Positions 28,628 to 37,460 are shown, numbered from the stretch's first letter. The stretch: 44,455 nucleotides of DNA from an uncultured Pelagibacteraceae bacterium (GCA_902566805.1 CACFKJ010000004.1:1-44455); one strand, 5' to 3'. The notes: generated by a model from the sequence alone, not told the origin. A program made the numbers and translations.

Positions 28628-29092
28628 TTAGTTAAGAGAACTTAAAAAAATAGATATATTTCTTGCTATTGTACCTGCTAAATTTTTTCTTATATTATTT
28701 TCATATATACCCAAATCAAATTTACTAGACATAGTATTGTAATTTTTTTTTTCCAAGAAAGTTTTTTTATAAATTTGATTATTAATATCGCTTACTTCTA
28801 TATTTGTTGTTATTTCTATTCTATATGTCTTGGGGTTTCCTTTAGTATCTTTAGAAGTTACATTTCGCGATTCAGAACTACTAATTTTTAAATAATATTT
28901 TTTATCCTTTTCTGGATTATTTCTATAATTTACTAAATTTACTAGTATATTGTCATTTATATTTTTATCTCCATTTTGAGTTATATCTTCTATTGAAAAA
29001 TTAGTTGAGTTATTATTTAGAACTGAACTAAAGCCACAACCAGCTAAAAAAACAAATAATATTAATGTTGTAAATTTATAATTTTTTATCAT
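28628..29092 (-). CDS. lptE: LPS-assembly lipoprotein LptE
   Basis: Outer-membrane lipoprotein that plugs LptD during LPS export. 154 residues. Signal peptide with lipobox FLAGC, lipidated Cys at about residue 19, followed by GFSSVLNN. The rest shows a short mixed alpha/beta pattern ([26 protein letters not shown]). Sequence similarity is low in this family; the call relies on lipobox, size and position between leuS and holA. The start overlaps the leuS stop by 4 bases. Confidence 0.82.
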   Translation of the reverse strand: MIKNYKFTTLILFVFLAGCGFSSVLNNNSTNFSIEDITQNGDKNINDNILVNLVNYRNNPEKDKKYYLKISSSESRNVTSKDTKGNPKTYRIEITTNIEVSDINNQIYKKTFLEKKNYNTMSSKFDLGIYENNIRKNLAGTIARNISIFLSSLN

Positions 29093-31629
29093 TCTGTTAA
29101 AATATTAATTAATCTATTTTTAACAAAAAAAGTTTTTTTAATCTTTTTATTTTGTAAAGCTTTTTTCATTATTTCGTTATCTTTTATTTTACTCAAAAAT
29201 TCTTTCTCATTAATATCAGTATTTTCTCTTATTAAACCTCTTTTTTTACCATCTACCTGTATAACATATTCTATCATTTGCTTTTGTAATAGTGATTTAT
29301 CAACTTCAGGCCATTTTTGTAAATTATCAAATTTTAACTCTTCAAGACATTCTGAGGCAAAGTGTGGAATAATTGGTGATATAACACTAAGAAAATTAAT
29401 GTAGTTCGCTAATAAAATTTTCTTTTCAATTGGTTTATCTAGCTCCTTAGATAAAAAATTATAAACTTCATAAATATTTGCAATAATAACGTTATAGTTG
29501 AATCTATCTAGGTTATTATTAATTTTATGAATAAATTCATTTATTTTATTAGGAATTTCACTTTTGGTTAATTCATTATTTTCATCTAATTTTAATTTGA
29601 TTTTGTTATGCAATGTCCAAAGTTTTTGAATAAATTTATATGATGCTAACATACCTTGCTCTGACCATTGTACATCTTTTTCTGGTGGGCTATCAGATAA
29701 AATAAATAGTCTAACTGCGTCAGCTCCATAATTTAAAATAATTTGTTCTGGATCAATGGTATTTTTTTTTGACTTTGACATTGATTCTGATGGTCCCACA
29801 ATAACTTTATTTTTATTTCCAGATTTTAAGTAAAAATTTTTCCCATCTTTACTTTCTACTTCTTCAGGGCTTAACCAATTATTATTTTCATCTTTATAAG
29901 TTTCGTGACAAACCATACCCTGTGTAAATAAACTTTGAAATGGCTCATAGATATTAAATTCACTATTTTTAAAACTAATAGCTCTCATAAAAAATCTCGA
30001 ATATAAAAGATGTAAAATTGCATGTTCTACTCCACCTATATACTGATCTACTGGCATCCAATAATTAATCTCATCTTTAGTAAAACCATATTTGCCTTCA
30101 TTTGGAGAACAAAATCTTAAATAATACCAGGATGAACAAACAAATGTATCCAAGGTGTCGGTTTCTCTAACAAGTTTTTTTCCATCAATTATTATATTTT
30201 TCCAATTTTTTTGAGCATCTAAAGGGTTTCCTTTTACATTAAGATCAATATTTTCGGGTAATCTCACTGGTAACATTGATTTAGGAATCGGAATACTATT
30301 TCCTTTTTCGTCATAAGCTATTGGTATTGGACAGCCCCAGTATCTTTGTCTTGATACTCCCCAGTCTTTTAACCTATAATTTATTTGTTTTTTACCGAGT
30401 TTTTTTTTCTCTAAAATTTTAATTGTTTCTATTACAGAATTTTCTGGAGCTTCTAGACCATTTAAAAAATCAGAATTTATAATTACTCCTGATCCTGGAT
30501 ATGCTTCTTTATCAACTTCAAAATTTTCTTTTTCGTTCTTTGGTCTTACAACAGTTTTAATTTCTAAGTTATATTTTTTTGCAAAATCAAAATCTCTCTG
30601 ATCGTGAGCCGGACAGCCAAAAACCGCGCCAAACCCATAATCCATCAATACGAAGTTTGCAAAATAAACTGGAACTTTTTGTTTTGGATTTAGAGGATTT
30701 ATTGCAGTTAAATCTGTCTTGAAACCTATTTTTTCTCCAACAGCAATTGCTTCTTCAGTCGTACCAGTTTTAGAACATTCATTTTTAAATGATTTGAAGT
30801 CATCTTTACCCTCATAAAATTTTGAAATTTCATGATCAACAGACAAAGCTATAAATGACAATCCAAAAAGAGTATCAGGTCTTGTTGTGAAACATTTAAT
30901 CTTTTCAACAGCTAAATTTCCCTCAATTTTAAAGTCAATTTCACTACCAAATGATTTTCCTATCCAATTTTTTTGCATAGTTTTAACTTTACTTGGCCAA
31001 TCATTTAATGTTTCAAGACCATCAAGTAAATCTTGTGAAAACTTAGAAATATTAAAGAACCATTGGCTTAATTTTTTTCTTTCTACAATTGCTCCAGATC
31101 TCCAACCTCTTCCATCAATTACCTGTTCATTTGCAAGAACTGTCTCGTCTACAGGATCCCAATTTACATAATTTTCTTTTCTATATACAAGTCCCTTTTC
31201 ATAGAGCTCTAAAAAAAATATTTGTTGATGTTTATAATAATCTTCTGAACATGTAGAAATTTCTCTGTCCCAGTCAATTGACAAACCTAATTTTTTGAGT
31301 TGAGTTTTCATTGTATCAATATTTTTATTTGTCCATTCTTTAGGATCTAACTTGTTTTCTCTAGCAGCATTTTCAGCTGGCATACCAAACGCATCCCAAC
31401 CCATTGGATGAAGAACATTATAACCTTTCATAGATTTATAACGTGCCAAAACATCTCCTATAGTATAATTTCTAACATGCCCCATATGTATTTTTCCTGA
31501 AGGATAAGGAAACATTTCAAGGCAATAAAATTTTTTTTTTGATTTATCTACTTTTGATTTAAATACTTTATTTTTTTGCCAAAACTGTTGCCACTTATCT
31601 TCGACAATTTTAAAATTGTATCTCTCCAT
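29089..31629 (-). CDS. leuS: Leucyl-tRNA synthetase LeuS
   Basis: Class I synthetase charging tRNA-Leu. 846 residues, full length. HIGH-type motif [15 protein letters not shown] near residue 42, the editing (CP1) domain with [13 protein letters not shown] and the [13 protein letters not shown] segment, the KMSKS-type motif SMSKSKKNT near 620, and a C-terminal anticodon/tail domain. It follows the DUF3576 lipoprotein gene by 26 bp. Confidence 0.98.
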   Translation of the reverse strand: MERYNFKIVEDKWQQFWQKNKVFKSKVDKSKKKFYCLEMFPYPSGKIHMGHVRNYTIGDVLARYKSMKGYNVLHPMGWDAFGMPAENAARENKLDPKEWTNKNIDTMKTQLKKLGLSIDWDREISTCSEDYYKHQQIFFLELYEKGLVYRKENYVNWDPVDETVLANEQVIDGRGWRSGAIVERKKLSQWFFNISKFSQDLLDGLETLNDWPSKVKTMQKNWIGKSFGSEIDFKIEGNLAVEKIKCFTTRPDTLFGLSFIALSVDHEISKFYEGKDDFKSFKNECSKTGTTEEAIAVGEKIGFKTDLTAINPLNPKQKVPVYFANFVLMDYGFGAVFGCPAHDQRDFDFAKKYNLEIKTVVRPKNEKENFEVDKEAYPGSGVIINSDFLNGLEAPENSVIETIKILEKKKLGKKQINYRLKDWGVSRQRYWGCPIPIAYDEKGNSIPIPKSMLPVRLPENIDLNVKGNPLDAQKNWKNIIIDGKKLVRETDTLDTFVCSSWYYLRFCSPNEGKYGFTKDEINYWMPVDQYIGGVEHAILHLLYSRFFMRAISFKNSEFNIYEPFQSLFTQGMVCHETYKDENNNWLSPEEVESKDGKNFYLKSGNKNKVIVGPSESMSKSKKNTIDPEQIILNYGADAVRLFILSDSPPEKDVQWSEQGMLASYKFIQKLWTLHNKIKLKLDENNELTKSEIPNKINEFIHKINNNLDRFNYNVIIANIYEVYNFLSKELDKPIEKKILLANYINFLSVISPIIPHFASECLEELKFDNLQKWPEVDKSLLQKQMIEYVIQVDGKKRGLIRENTDINEKEFLSKIKDNEIMKKALQNKKIKKTFFVKNRLINILTE

Positions 31630-31655
31630 ATTTGAAAATTTAACTTTAGGTTTTT

Positions 31656-32279
31656 TTAATTATCTTTTTTTTTGTTCTTATTACGTCTTTCCTTTTTCTT
31701 AGGAATTCTAACTTCTGGAACTCTTCTATTTTTCTTTTGAATTGCTTTTATTTCAATATCGTATACCGCAGCCTTTTGTAAAATTTTCTTTTTTAATTCT
31801 CCTATTAAAACTCCTTTATTTTCAGATATTGAGCAGTTATCAAATGACTGACATTTTTTTTGAAATACTTTTATGTCCAAAGCATCTACTCTTACTTCGT
31901 TATCTAGAAATCTTACTGATATTTTAACAGATTCTTTTTGTGTATTATTCTCACTATACCAATCAGTAATAATTAGTCCACCACTGTAATTCGCTGTCGC
32001 TAGAGGCATGAAGTCTAAAGTATCTAGTGTAGCTCGCCATAAAGCATTTGATGTTGCAAATTCAAAAGATCCACCACCTTCTTTTTTATTTAAATCCATT
32101 ATTCTAAACCCTCTACCTTCTTCTAAATTTTTTTGTACTCTTGCTTCTGGCTCTGCTGGAAATTCTCTGGCATCCGCAGGGTCCCAAATTTTTCCTCTGC
32201 TTGAACATGAATTTAAGATGATTAAAAAAGATGCAAAAATAGATAAAATTATAAATTTGTAAGAATTCAGTTTTTTCAT
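31656..32279 (-). CDS. DUF3576-family lipoprotein
   Basis: 207 residues. Lipobox ILNSC places a lipidated Cys at residue 25. Conserved-looking features are the [27 protein letters not shown] segment, [24 protein letters not shown], and ITDWYSE. The C-terminus is strongly basic ([21 protein letters not shown]), odd for an exported lipoprotein and possibly a peptidoglycan, LPS or RNA contact. The function is unknown. It precedes leuS in many alphaproteobacteria, which suggests an envelope role together with LptE. Confidence 0.8.
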   Translation of the reverse strand: MKKLNSYKFIILSIFASFLIILNSCSSRGKIWDPADAREFPAEPEARVQKNLEEGRGFRIMDLNKKEGGGSFEFATSNALWRATLDTLDFMPLATANYSGGLIITDWYSENNTQKESVKISVRFLDNEVRVDALDIKVFQKKCQSFDNCSISENKGVLIGELKKKILQKAAVYDIEIKAIQKKNRRVPEVRIPKKKERRNKNKKKDN

Positions 32280-32501
32280 TTAAAAGACACTTTCATATAG
32301 CATTATAAATATTAACAATCAGCAATTGTTGAATTTAGTCTAATCACTAAAAAAAGCCAATTTTTTCAAGCAAAATTGTGATGTATTTTTGCAACACATT
32401 AATAAAAAATTATAAATAATCAATATTATTAAAGGAAGAAATTGCAAATTTTGTTAAAAAAGCAACGTTTATAATTAATTATAACAAATAAGGAGAAAAT
32501 T
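32280..32501. promoter_or_regulatory. Divergent promoter/leader region of the DUF3576 lipoprotein and the porin
   Basis: 222 bp, the second longest gap in the window. Plus side: a 16-bp perfect palindrome TTATAATTAATTATAA (32469-32484) contains a TATAAT -10-like element on both strands; upstream TTGTTA at 32451 is only 13 bp away, so no proper -35 is evident. A weak stem GCAAAA (32370-32375) / TTTTGC (32387-32392) lies further upstream. A strong AAGGAG (32490-32495) precedes the ATG by 6 bases. Minus side: TATAAT at 32302-32307 could serve the lipoprotein gene. Confidence 0.45.
32490..32495 (+). promoter_or_regulatory. Strong Shine-Dalgarno sequence of the porin gene
   Basis: AAGGAG six bases before the ATG at 32502. 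Most other genes in the window start at overlapping junctions with no comparable site. It fixes the first Met (MDNKMKKVG) as the start. Confidence 0.8.
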
Positions 32502-33440
32502 ATGGACAATAAAATGAAAAAAGTAGGGCTAACTGCGCTTGCAGGTTCTTTAGCTGCTACTACTGGTTACGCTGCAGACATGAGTGTATCTGGATCATGG
32601 TCAGTTAGCTATGATACTAATGATACATCAACTGTTACAGGTAACCCTTTAACATTAGGTGATAGTATCACGTTCTCTGCATCAGGTGAAACTGATCAAG
32701 GTTGGACTGTTGGTATGTCATACGAGTTAGACTACGGTGGAGTACTTGATGATCTTAAAGCTACTTTAGACATGGGTGATGCTGGTAAATTCACTTTCGG
32801 TGAAAGTGCTGGTGGATCTGGTATTAGAGCAGTTAAGAACATTGTTCCTGCAGCTGATACAGCTGTGTACTCAATGTCAGCAACAACAACTGCTTATGGT
32901 ATGGCTAGAGGTATCGATCAAACAGGTTATATCGGTTATGATATATCAATGGGCGACATGTCTCTAAGTTTTGATACATCAAAAGCAACAGGTGGAACTG
33001 ATAGATCTGCTTCTGTGTCTTACACAGGAATTGATGGTTTACAAGTTGTAGCTGGTCTTGCAGAAACTTCAACTGCACAAGCTAATGCAGGAGTTGATAT
33101 GGAAACTGTAGGTGTTAAATACACTATGGGTTCAGTAACTGTTGCAGCTCAACTTAACGAAGTAGATGATGCTTCAACTACAAATGATGACGAAGACGCT
33201 ACACACATTGGTGTTTCTTTCGCATTATCTGATCAAGTATCAATATCTTACGCTCAATTAGAAACTGAGTTTGGTGCGTCTACAAAAACAGCTGATGAAA
33301 CAGTATCAGGTGTTGGTGTATCTTACACAGCTGGTTCTATGAGTGTTAAAGCTTATGCTGGTAAAACTGAAAATGATGCAGGTAACGCAACAGCTGCTGA
33401 TTTAGAAGAAAAAGGTGTAACATTATCTTTCTCATTCTAA
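32502..33440 (+). CDS. Outer-membrane porin
   Basis: 312 residues. Signal peptide MDNKMKKVGLTALAGSLAATTGYA followed by ADMSVSGSWSVSYDT, the start of a beta barrel with alternating polar/apolar strands through to the C-terminal strand GVTLSFSF ending in Phe, the BAM recognition signal. Composition differs sharply from its neighbours: rich in Gly, Ala, Ser, Thr and Asp, few Lys and Asn, and more GC in the coding sequence. With a strong SD and a dedicated terminator, this fits a highly expressed surface protein; SAR11 cells carry one dominant porin of this sort. The pore specificity cannot be told. Confidence 0.9.
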   Translation: MDNKMKKVGLTALAGSLAATTGYAADMSVSGSWSVSYDTNDTSTVTGNPLTLGDSITFSASGETDQGWTVGMSYELDYGGVLDDLKATLDMGDAGKFTFGESAGGSGIRAVKNIVPAADTAVYSMSATTTAYGMARGIDQTGYIGYDISMGDMSLSFDTSKATGGTDRSASVSYTGIDGLQVVAGLAETSTAQANAGVDMETVGVKYTMGSVTVAAQLNEVDDASTTNDDEDATHIGVSFALSDQVSISYAQLETEFGASTKTADETVSGVGVSYTAGSMSVKAYAGKTENDAGNATAADLEEKGVTLSFSF

Positions 33441-33464
33441 TATAGTTTTATACTAGAAAATATT

Positions 33465-33499
33465 CGGCCCCTTAATTTTTTAAGGGGCCGTTTTTTTTT
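33465..33499 (+). terminator. Intrinsic terminator after the porin gene
   Basis: Perfect 11-bp stem CGGCCCCTTAA / TTAAGGGGCCG with a T4 loop, followed by nine T. It is GC-rich in a very AT-rich setting. It is the only textbook hairpin-plus-T terminator I found in the window. The stop codon of the convergent gene (33472-33474) lies within the left arm. Confidence 0.95.
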
Positions 33500-34023
33500 G
33501 AGAATAATTCAATAGCTGCAAAACCATAAATATTTAATAATTTAAGTTTTTTTATATTTTTTTTATTAATTCCTCCGAGAGCAATAATATTTTTATAAGT
33601 ATATTTAGTTAAATTTTTAAATTTATTAATTCCTAAATAAGTATTTTTTTTTTTGAAAATGGAACTTATAAATATTGCTTTTACTCCTTGTTTTTCCTTT
33701 ATTTTTACTTCTTTTAAATTATGTGCAGAACCAAGAATAATAAATTTTCTTTTTAATGCATAATTGTTGTGTCTAAAATCTTTGTTAAAAGAAGGTAAAT
33801 ATACCCCATCAAGATCAAGCTTAATTGCTAATTTAAAGTTATTTGATATAAGAAATTTAATCCTTTTTTTTCTACAAAAAAATTTAATTTTTTTAATTAG
33901 ATTTTCATCTATTTTTTTTTTATAATTTCTATAAATCAAAGAAATATTGTTATCAATCTTACTTATATGATTTGGATCAAATTCATTAATAAAGTAATAT
34001 ATATTTGGTAATTTATTATGCAT
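33472..34023 (-). CDS. Thiamine-phosphate-synthase/TenI-like protein
   Basis: 183 residues, a divergent (beta/alpha)8 member of the ThiE/TenI family. Family-like segments are LDGVYLPSFN, FIILGSAHNLKEVKIKEKQGVKAIFISSIF, YLGINKFKNLTKYT and IIALGGINKKNIKKLKLLNIYGFAAIELF. The pyrophosphate-binding and KxK-type residues of true ThiE are hard to see, so it may be TenI-like or carry another activity. Very lysine/asparagine-rich. Its ATG overlaps the yggS ATG on the other strand (ATGCAT), and its last codons fall in the porin terminator hairpin. Confidence 0.65.
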   Translation of the reverse strand: MHNKLPNIYYFINEFDPNHISKIDNNISLIYRNYKKKIDENLIKKIKFFCRKKRIKFLISNNFKLAIKLDLDGVYLPSFNKDFRHNNYALKRKFIILGSAHNLKEVKIKEKQGVKAIFISSIFKKKNTYLGINKFKNLTKYTYKNIIALGGINKKNIKKLKLLNIYGFAAIELFSKKNGPLKN

Positions 34024-34665
34024 AATACTGTAAAGAATTTAATTCATATTCAAGAGGAAATAAATTTAAATAATAATTCATATAATCCAAAAATTATTGC
34101 AGTTTCAAAAACTTTCAAAATAAACAATATATTACCATTAATTGAGTATGGTCATTTTCAATTTGGAGAAAATAAAGTCCAAGAAGCAATAGAGAAATGG
34201 TCTGAACTTAAAGCTAAAAATTCTAAAATTGAACTTCATATGTTGGGAAAACTTCAGACTAATAAAGTTAAGCATGCCTTAAAAATTTTTGATTATATTC
34301 ATTCTTTAGATAGTACTAAATTAGCTGATAAAATTGCAACTGAGCAAAAAAAAATAAACAAAAAACCTAAATTATTTATTCAAATTAATATAGGAGAAGA
34401 ATCACAAAAGTCAGGAATCAAGATAAATGAATTTGAACAATTTTACGAATATTGTAAAAAGCTAGAACTTGAAGTAATAGGTACAATGTGTCTTCCGCCT
34501 GATGAAAAAGATCCAAATATTTTTTTTTCAAAAATGAAAGAACTAAATGATAAATTTAATATTCCTGAACTGAGTATGGGCATGTCAAATGATTATATAA
34601 TTGCAATTAAGTATATGGCTTCCCACCTAAGAATTGGCTCTAAAATATTTGGTAAAAGAAATTAA
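34018..34665 (+). CDS. YggS/PROSC-family pyridoxal-phosphate homeostasis protein
   Basis: Single-domain PLP-binding protein, a fold-type III barrel without known enzymatic activity, that buffers PLP. 215 residues. PLP-lysine motif IIAVSKTFK, HFQFGENKVQEA, HMLGKLQTNKVKHAL, INIGEESQKSGI, and the C-terminal SMGMSNDYIIAIKYMASHLRIGSKIFG. The start fits the family's usual N-terminal helix. It converges with ykuD, sharing 4 bases. Confidence 0.93.
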   Translation: MHNTVKNLIHIQEEINLNNNSYNPKIIAVSKTFKINNILPLIEYGHFQFGENKVQEAIEKWSELKAKNSKIELHMLGKLQTNKVKHALKIFDYIHSLDSTKLADKIATEQKKINKKPKLFIQINIGEESQKSGIKINEFEQFYEYCKKLELEVIGTMCLPPDEKDPNIFFSKMKELNDKFNIPELSMGMSNDYIIAIKYMASHLRIGSKIFGKRN

Positions 34666-35153
34666 TTTATTTTTATTTTTGTATTTTTTTTAATTATTCT
34701 TAAAAGAATTAAAAAATCTTTTTTTTTTAATGCAATACATCCTAAAGTTGGTTTATAGTTATTAGTTAGGTGTAAAAATATAGCACTTCCTTTATTAGAA
34801 ATTGGTTTTTGATAGTTATAGTTTATTAAAACAACATAATCATACTTATTATCTTTTCTAAACATTTTTTCATGTTTGATTTTTTTTTTAATTATTATTT
34901 TACGATTATAGTATTTACTATTAATATCATTACACCATCCTATATTTTTTTTAATTTTGTAACATTTTAACTTAGTAATAGGTTTCGGCACTCTATCATT
35001 TCTATAATAAACAGGTCCTAACATAAAAGTACCCTTTGGTGTTGCATAATCACCCTCTATTTTTTTACTTTTAATACCCGTTTTACCAATGCAGCATTTA
35101 AGTTTAAAATCATTGATAATTAGCGTATCTTTATTTTTTAATTTAATTAACAT
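34662..35153 (-). CDS. L,D-transpeptidase (YkuD-domain) family protein
   Basis: About 163 residues. YkuD catalytic signature IFLHLTNNYKPTLGCIAL with the His and the nucleophile Cys, after DYATPKGTFMLGPVYYR and GWCNDINSKYYNR. The usual SxGCIR has Ala in place of Arg, as I recall from the alphaproteobacterial GCVAL subfamily. The track starts at TTG 35174, which would overlap the divergent winged-helix gene. The ATG at 35153 gives MLIKLKNKDTLIIND with 9 bp between starts, and I prefer it. No clear signal peptide. Likely acts on peptidoglycan cross-links if exported. Confidence 0.8.
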   Translation of the reverse strand: MLIKLKNKDTLIINDFKLKCCIGKTGIKSKKIEGDYATPKGTFMLGPVYYRNDRVPKPITKLKCYKIKKNIGWCNDINSKYYNRKIIIKKKIKHEKMFRKDNKYDYVVLINYNYQKPISNKGSAIFLHLTNNYKPTLGCIALKKKDFLILLRIIKKNTKIKIN

Positions 35154-35162
35154 ATTTTTTAA

Positions 35163-35753
35163 ATGTACCAACAAAATATCATAATATATGAATTTGAAGA
35201 ACTATTTAGTATATTATATGAAATCAAAGAAATATTAAAATTCAATTTAATTTTTTTAAAAAATAAAGATAAAAGTTTAGAATTTGATGAAAGTAAGTAT
35301 GGAAATTTTTTAATATTAGTAAAAAAAAAAAATAATATTAAAGAAATCTTTCCAAAAATTAATACGAACAGATTGATAGAAATAGAGAATTATCCTTTAA
35401 AAATAGAAAAATTAATAGAAATTTTAAATATAAACTTGTTAAAGCAAGAGTATAATTTCAAATCAGAAATTAAATTAGAAAAATACTTGATAGATTTAAA
35501 TTCACGAGAAATAAAAAATAATATAAAAAGTTTAAGATTAACGGAAAAAGAAATCAATATAATTCTATTTTTAAAATCAAAAAATAAACCACAAAAAATT
35601 GAAGTTTTGCAAAAGGAAGTTTGGGGTTATTTATCAGAACTAGAAACTCACACAGTTGAAACACATGTTTATAGATTGAGAAAAAAAATCAAAGATGTTT
35701 TTGATGATGAAAATTTTCTAATAAGTGAAAAAAGTGGTTATATAATTAATTAG
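35163..35753 (+). CDS. OmpR/PhoB-type winged-helix regulator with a degenerate receiver
   Basis: 196 residues. The C-terminal half is a Trans_reg_C winged helix: RLTEKEINIILFLKSKNKPQKIEVLQKEVWGY, then THTVETHVYRLRKKIKD and FLISEKSGYII. The N-terminal half keeps receiver-like size, but the acidic pocket and phospho-acceptor Asp are not recognisable, so phosphorylation is unlikely. No cognate kinase is nearby. The gene contains a run of twelve A (35321-35332). It diverges from the L,D-transpeptidase gene, a possible target. The next ORF starts immediately after its TAG. Confidence 0.85.
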   Translation: MYQQNIIIYEFEELFSILYEIKEILKFNLIFLKNKDKSLEFDESKYGNFLILVKKKNNIKEIFPKINTNRLIEIENYPLKIEKLIEILNINLLKQEYNFKSEIKLEKYLIDLNSREIKNNIKSLRLTEKEINIILFLKSKNKPQKIEVLQKEVWGYLSELETHTVETHVYRLRKKIKDVFDDENFLISEKSGYIIN

Positions 35754-35879
35754 ATGAAAAAGAGAAATCTCATTGCTAAGGATTTAATGTCAAAAAAATA
35801 TAAGCCTAGAGTAATTAAACCTAAAAAGGGCAAAGGAAGCTTTAAAAGAAAAAAAAATAATATTTCTCAAATGTCTTAA
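35754..35879 (+). CDS. arfA: ArfA-like alternative ribosome-rescue factor (41 aa, absent from the ORF track)
   Basis: Small basic ORF, ATG directly after the TAG of the winged-helix gene. Its centre, KYKPRVIKPKKGKGSFKRK, matches the ArfA signature (E. coli FRQRVEKNKKGKGSYMRK). ArfA enters the empty mRNA channel of stalled ribosomes and recruits RF2. The hydrophobic C-terminal tail of enterobacterial ArfA is missing, and the product ends KNNISQMS. It overlaps the convergent PfkB gene by 4 bases. The family call rests on one short motif, but the motif is highly specific. Confidence 0.75.
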   Translation: MKKRNLIAKDLMSKKYKPRVIKPKKGKGSFKRKKNNISQMS

Positions 35880-36805
35880 AGTCTTGCTCCTATTTGTTGA
35901 ATTACTTTTGATGACATTTCAGTACCTTTTTCTAAACTATCCTTTAAAGACATATTATTCACATGTCCATGTAAAAATCCTGCAGCAAATAGATCACCAG
36001 CACCCGTTAGATCTACAATTTTAAGATTATTTTTAATTCCACATTCTGCAGTATCATTACCATTTATAGCAATAGCTCCTTTTTCGCCTCTTGTAACCAC
36101 TATAGTTTTTTGGAGTTCTTTTGCAAAATTTATAACTTCATTGAAACTTTTTGCGTTTATAAGTGAGATAATTTCTTGCTCATTAGCAAAAGTGATATCT
36201 AATTTATTTTTAACTAATTCTAAAAAATGTGGTTTATGTCTATCTACACAAAACTGATCAGAAAGTGACATTGCTACTTTGTTTGAACTTTTAATAGCTT
36301 TTTCAAAAGCTTTTTTTGGATCTCCTTCATCCCATAAATATCCCTCTAAAAAAATAATATCACTTTTTTTAATTACATCTGAATTTATGTCGTTTTCATT
36401 TATTTTTCCTGCAGTTCCTAAAAAAGTACACATTGTTCTTTCTGAATCTGGTGTAACTAATATTAAACATGTACCTGTTGGTAGTTCTTCTTTCTTTTTT
36501 AGGTAGAAATATTCAACATTTTCGTTTTTTAAGCCTTCTTCATATTTAGCCCCAAGATTATCATCACAGACTTTACCAATAAATCCAACTTTATTACCAA
36601 GTTGAGAAAGGCCTACTATTGAATTAGCAACAGACCCTCCTGAAACAGTTTTTTCAATTTTAAGATTAGACAATAAATTTTTGAACTCTATTTCATCAAA
36701 AATTAATTTCATTGTACTTTTTGTTAGTCCATTATCAGTTATAAACTTATCTTCAACTTTGCAAATAACATCTACTATTGCATTTCCAATTCCTAAAATT
36801 TTCAT
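35876..36805 (-). CDS. PfkB-family carbohydrate/nucleoside kinase (adenosine-kinase-like)
   Basis: 309 residues. N-terminal LGIGNAIVDVICKV, GGSVANSIVGLSQLG with the substrate Asp/Asn region, ERTMCTFLGTAGKI, and the C-terminal catalytic motif VDLTGAGDLFAAGFLHG. The pattern is closest to the adenosine kinase-like branch common in alphaproteobacteria, but the actual sugar or nucleoside is not determinable. It begins one base after the nth stop and is the last gene of the minus-strand chaperone/dapB/nth run. Confidence 0.9.
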   Translation of the reverse strand: MKILGIGNAIVDVICKVEDKFITDNGLTKSTMKLIFDEIEFKNLLSNLKIEKTVSGGSVANSIVGLSQLGNKVGFIGKVCDDNLGAKYEEGLKNENVEYFYLKKKEELPTGTCLILVTPDSERTMCTFLGTAGKINENDINSDVIKKSDIIFLEGYLWDEGDPKKAFEKAIKSSNKVAMSLSDQFCVDRHKPHFLELVKNKLDITFANEQEIISLINAKSFNEVINFAKELQKTIVVTRGEKGAIAINGNDTAECGIKNNLKIVDLTGAGDLFAAGFLHGHVNNMSLKDSLEKGTEMSSKVIQQIGARL

Positions 36806-36806
36806 A

Positions 36807-37460
36807 TTAAGCTTTATTTGTTTTTATTGGTTTTTTTCTATTAGGATAACAAGTAGTACAAATTTTACAAGTCAAACCATAACAATCTCTGGCTTTACAA
36901 TATTCTCTACCATAATAAATAATCTGTAGATGAAGTTTATTCCAATTCCTTTTTGGAAACAAACGTTTTAAATCTTTTTCTGTTTGAATCACATTTTTGC
37001 CGTTAGTAAGCCCCCATCTTTGAGCAAGTCTATGAATATGTGTATCAACAGGAAAGGCTGGATATCCAAATCCTTGAGACATCACCACACTAGCTGTTTT
37101 ATGGCCGACACCTGGAAGTTCTTCCAACTCCTCAAATGTCTTTGGTACTTTCCCCCCATATTTCTCTATTAATTTTTTTGATAGTAAATAAACGCTTTTT
37201 GCTTTTACTCTAAAAATCCCAATACTCTTAATTAAGTTTTCAATCCTTTGCCTTCCTAATTTTACAAAGTGATCAGGTTTATTATACTTTGGATAAATAT
37301 TTTTAGTTACATTATTTACATTTGCATCAGTAGTTTGTGCAGATAACAAAACAGAAATTAACAGTGTAAATTTATTTCTATGTTTTAATGGAATTGGCGT
37401 TTTTGGATAAATTCTATTAAGAATTTTTAATATTATTTTAGATCTTTGAACTTCATTCAT
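36807..37460 (-). CDS. nth: Endonuclease III (Nth), base-excision DNA glycosylase/AP lyase
   Basis: Removes oxidised pyrimidines and cleaves abasic sites. 217 residues. Helix-hairpin-helix LEELPGVGHKTASVVMSQGFG with the catalytic Lys, and FPVDTHIHRLAQRWGL with the catalytic Asp. The C-terminal iron-sulfur region carries five cysteines (188, 193, 198, 201, 204), and the spacing does not fit the usual C-x6-C-x2-C-x5-C. Its ATG overlaps the dapB stop by 4 bases. Confidence 0.94.
   Translation of the reverse strand: MNEVQRSKIILKILNRIYPKTPIPLKHRNKFTLLISVLLSAQTTDANVNNVTKNIYPKYNKPDHFVKLGRQRIENLIKSIGIFRVKAKSVYLLSKKLIEKYGGKVPKTFEELEELPGVGHKTASVVMSQGFGYPAFPVDTHIHRLAQRWGLTNGKNVIQTEKDLKRLFPKRNWNKLHLQIIYYGREYCKARDCYGLTCKICTTCYPNRKKPIKTNKA

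Noticed and set aside
29900-29913. Partial palindrome GTTTCGTGACAAAC resembling parS inside leuS
   Set aside because: The central CACGTG core is absent and the arms do not match the consensus; likely chance.
32370-32392. GCAAAA...TTTTGC stem upstream of the porin as a riboswitch or sRNA
   Set aside because: A 6-bp A/T-rich stem alone is too weak; no known riboswitch core was recognised.
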